Below, in pieces: positions 5,927 through 7,109 of a stretch of 7,109 nt of DNA. Both the position numbers and the translations under genes were made by a program. Position 1 is the stretch's first letter; each line of letters opens with the position of its first letter. Source of the DNA: Prevotellaceae bacterium (lineage in GTDB: Bacteria > Bacteroidota > Bacteroidia > Bacteroidales > Bacteroidaceae); NCBI GenBank assembly GCA_021204715.1, contig JAJPYW010000123.1, positions 1 to 7,109 on the forward strand. The letters run 5' to 3'. The notes under the pieces were generated by a model. That model worked only from the letters and a program-made list of their open reading frames with translations, had not been told where the DNA came from and ran no database searches.

Positions 5927-6526
5927 TCAGTTCGCCTGCAACATGGCGAGCAACTCCGTGATGTTGGCCGTGAAGAGCCTCACCGAGATGGCAAGCAAGA
6001 TGATGCCGAAGAACTTGCGGATAATGTAGATGCCCCCTTTGCCCAAAAAGCGCTGTATGCGTCCTGTCATGCGCACCACGATGTACACCCAAATCATGTT
6101 CAGCACCAACGCTATCACGATGTTCACGCTGGCATACTCCGCGCGCAGCGAGAGCAATGTGGTAAACGCCCCGGCACCTGCCAACAGCGGAAACACCAGC
6201 GGCACCAACGTAGCCTCCTTGATGGGCCCTTGGTTCTTGAATATTTCAATGTCGAGAATCATCTCCAAGGAAATCAAGAAAATCACCACGGCACCCGCCA
6301 CGGCAAACGACTCGGCATCCACATGAAACAGCCTCAATATCATGTCGCCCGCATAGAAGAAGCCAAGCATGAGCACGAACGAGATAAGCGTCGCCTTCAT
6401 GGCGTTTACATCCTTGCCCCGCTCTTTCAAGTTGATGATGATGGGAATGGAGCCTATAATATCTATTACCGCGAAAAGCACGATAAACGCGCTCGTCATC
6501 TGTTGCCAATTGAACGCTGAAAACAT
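5927..6526 (-). CDS. MarC-family integral membrane protein
   Basis: A 199-residue inner-membrane protein of the MarC/NAAT family, members of which are reported as small neutral amino-acid transporters in some archaea; the role in bacteria is unclear, and E. coli MarC is not needed for multidrug resistance. About six hydrophobic segments are visible near 12-31, 44-66, 72-92, 107-126, 134-154 and 168-188. Family blocks are VIDIIGSIPIIINL (20-33, usually DPxGxxP; Pro here is Ile23), VPLVFPLLAGAGAFTTLLS (108-126, usually GPGA) and IRKFFGIILLAISVRL near the C-terminus. The ATG at 6526 is chosen because a strong Shine-Dalgarno AAAGGAGG lies 5 bp upstream; the longer frame to 6577 would run through the promoter and give an unlikely polar N-terminus. 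It is the first gene of the leftward group marC-HAD-hemerythrin-regulator. Confidence 0.88.
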   Translation of the reverse strand: MFSAFNWQQMTSAFIVLFAVIDIIGSIPIIINLKERGKDVNAMKATLISFVLMLGFFYAGDMILRLFHVDAESFAVAGAVVIFLISLEMILDIEIFKNQGPIKEATLVPLVFPLLAGAGAFTTLLSLRAEYASVNIVIALVLNMIWVYIVVRMTGRIQRFLGKGGIYIIRKFFGIILLAISVRLFTANITELLAMLQAN

Positions 6527-6531
6527 AAAAG

Positions 6532-6539
6532 CCTCCTTT
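6532..6539 (-). promoter_or_regulatory. Strong Shine-Dalgarno site that fixes the marC start
   Basis: On the - strand AAAGGAGG is followed by CTTTT and ATG (6526). Such a full Shine-Dalgarno sequence is unusual here, as the serC, serA and DUF1015 starts have none. It supports the 199-residue form. Confidence 0.8.
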
Positions 6540-6563
6540 CTTATCGGTTGCACAAATCGACTG

Positions 6564-6595
6564 CAAAAATAGTACATTTTTATGCACCGGACAAG
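6564..6595 (-). promoter_or_regulatory. Bacteroides-type promoter for the marC-HAD-hemerythrin-luxR group
   Basis: Read on the - strand, CTTG (6595-6592), a 20-bp spacer and TATTTTTG (6571-6564) give a perfect TAnnTTTG -7 box with a near-perfect -33 box. Transcription should begin near 6558, with a leader of about 30 nt. Confidence 0.7.
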
Positions 6596-6610
6596 TTATT
6601 TCCATTATCT

Positions 6611-6642
6611 CTTGTTGTTTAAAAGAATCATTACGATATTTG
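6611..6642 (+). promoter_or_regulatory. Putative promoter of the ATPase gene
   Basis: CTTG (6611-6614), a 20-bp spacer and GATATTTG (6635-6642) fit the Bacteroides pattern with the -7 box starting GA in place of TA. It points away from the marC promoter; the two -33 boxes are 15 bp apart. The start point would fall near 6649, inside the TTACG repeats, about 30 nt before the ATG. Confidence 0.45.
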
Positions 6643-6663
6643 CGTTACGAAAGTTACGTAACG
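6631..6663. repeat. TTACG half-site cluster with GTTACGTAAC palindrome (candidate operator)
   Basis: TTACG occurs on the + strand at 6631-6635, 6645-6649 and 6654-6658, and on the - strand at 6657-6661. The last two form the perfect 10-bp palindrome GTTACGTAAC (6653-6662). CGTTACG (6643-6649) and CGTAACG (6657-6663) also form a 7-bp inverted repeat around a 7-nt loop, and ACGATA is repeated at 6633-6638 and 6661-6666. The cluster covers the putative -7 box and start point of the ATPase gene, where a repressor would be expected to bind. No known regulator was matched. Confidence 0.45.
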
Positions 6664-6679
6664 ATAAAACGGAAATGAT

Positions 6680-7109
6680 ATGAAGCCCAACAATCCTTTC
6701 TTGATAGCCGGCTACCACAGCCCCGAGTTCTTTTGTGACCGCGAAACAGAGACTGCGACCATGATGGACGCACTTCACAACGGTCGTAACGTTACCCTCA
6801 TCGCTCCCCGCCGTATGGGCAAGACAGGACTCATACGCCACGTCTTTTACCGCATGAAGGCGGCGCAGCCCGACATCGTCACGTTCTACATGGACATCTA
6901 CGCCACCCGTTCATTGGGCGACTTCGTGCGTCTCATGGCCAATACCGTGTTGGGACGCTTGGATTCCATACCCCAAAAGGCGATGAGCCGCATAGGGCAG
7001 TTCATCCGCAGTTGTCGGCCGGTGTTTACTTTCGACGAGTTAACAGGCCTACCGAAAGTAACCGTCGACGTTTCGCCCGCTGCCGAAGAGCGCACGCTCA
7101 AAGAACTGT
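6680..7109 (+). CDS. Archaeal-type P-loop ATPase (ATPase_2-like), N-terminal part; continues past window
   Basis: The first 143 codons of a longer gene, with no stop before the right edge. The start MKPNNPFLIAGYHSPEFFCD followed by RETET resembles the many Bacteroidetes ATPases of the archaeal ATPase_2 group (PF01637), which begin NPF-x-(x)-GY-x-(S/G)PEYFCDRE. The nucleotide-binding loop is VTLIAPRRMGKTGLI (38-52): the Walker A core is A-P-R-R-M-G-K-T with Gly47-Lys48-Thr49, lacking the usual first Gly, as is normal for this group. VTFYMDIY (67-74) is the following strand, and FTFDELTGLPKVTVD (116-130) is the beta segment these proteins carry between P-loop and Walker B, so the frame appears intact. 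Walker B and the C-terminal domain lie outside. Cellular role is not established. ATG 6680 is chosen because the overlapping ATG at 6675 meets a stop after two codons. It is transcribed divergently from marC. Confidence 0.8.
   Translation, partial: MKPNNPFLIAGYHSPEFFCDRETETATMMDALHNGRNVTLIAPRRMGKTGLIRHVFYRMKAAQPDIVTFYMDIYATRSLGDFVRLMANTVLGRLDSIPQKAMSRIGQFIRSCRPVFTFDELTGLPKVTVDVSPAAEERTLKEL

Noticed and set aside
6527..6577. Longer N-terminus for the MarC protein starting at 6577
   Set aside because: It would read through the -7 box and leader. The strong AAAGGAGG site and the family alignment favour ATG 6526.
6605..6841. 78-codon - strand frame over the start of the ATPase gene
   Set aside because: It overlaps the ATPase P-loop region, which has clear family motifs, and shows none of its own.

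Overview
The window looks like chromosomal DNA of an anaerobic Bacteroidales bacterium, most likely family Bacteroidaceae. Three things point there. The promoter-like sequences fit the Bacteroides pattern (TTG, 19-20 bp spacer, TAnnTTTG) rather than -35/-10 boxes. Most starts lack a Shine-Dalgarno sequence. The serA product is the short phosphoglycerate dehydrogenase with lysine in place of the catalytic histidine. Coding regions are rich in G/C at third positions (GCC, AAG, ATC, TAC) and intergenic regions are AT-rich. No tRNA, rRNA, CRISPR array or insertion sequence was seen.

Left half, + strand (1-3878): the 3' end of a DEAD-box RNA helicase with a DbpA-type RNA-binding domain. After a 194-bp gap with a promoter and a 5'-leader hairpin come serC (phosphoserine aminotransferase), serA (phosphoglycerate dehydrogenase) and a DUF1015 gene. 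The first two give the first two steps from 3-phosphoglycerate to serine. The third carries a DGHHR motif like that of ParB/Srx-fold free-serine kinases, which suggests, without proving, a role in phosphoserine or serine metabolism. The serA-DUF1015 gap can form a 10-bp hairpin.

Middle, - strand (3905-6526, transcribed right to left): marC-like membrane protein, HAD hydrolase, hemerythrin-type RIC/YtfE-like diiron protein, and a LuxR/NarL-type regulator with a degenerate receiver. Gaps are 20 and 45 bp, then an 11-bp overlap, so this looks like one transcription unit. It starts from a good promoter at 6564-6595 and ends in a long hairpin (3898-3941) shared with the converging serine cluster. 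The coupling of a diiron protein to a regulator that appears unable to take phosphate is the most interesting part: it could be a gas or redox-responsive pair that does not use phosphorelay.

Right end, + strand (6680-7109): the first 143 codons of an archaeal-type (ATPase_2) P-loop ATPase, divergent from marC. A compact cluster of TTACG half-sites, including a perfect GTTACGTAAC palindrome, lies over its putative promoter and start point.
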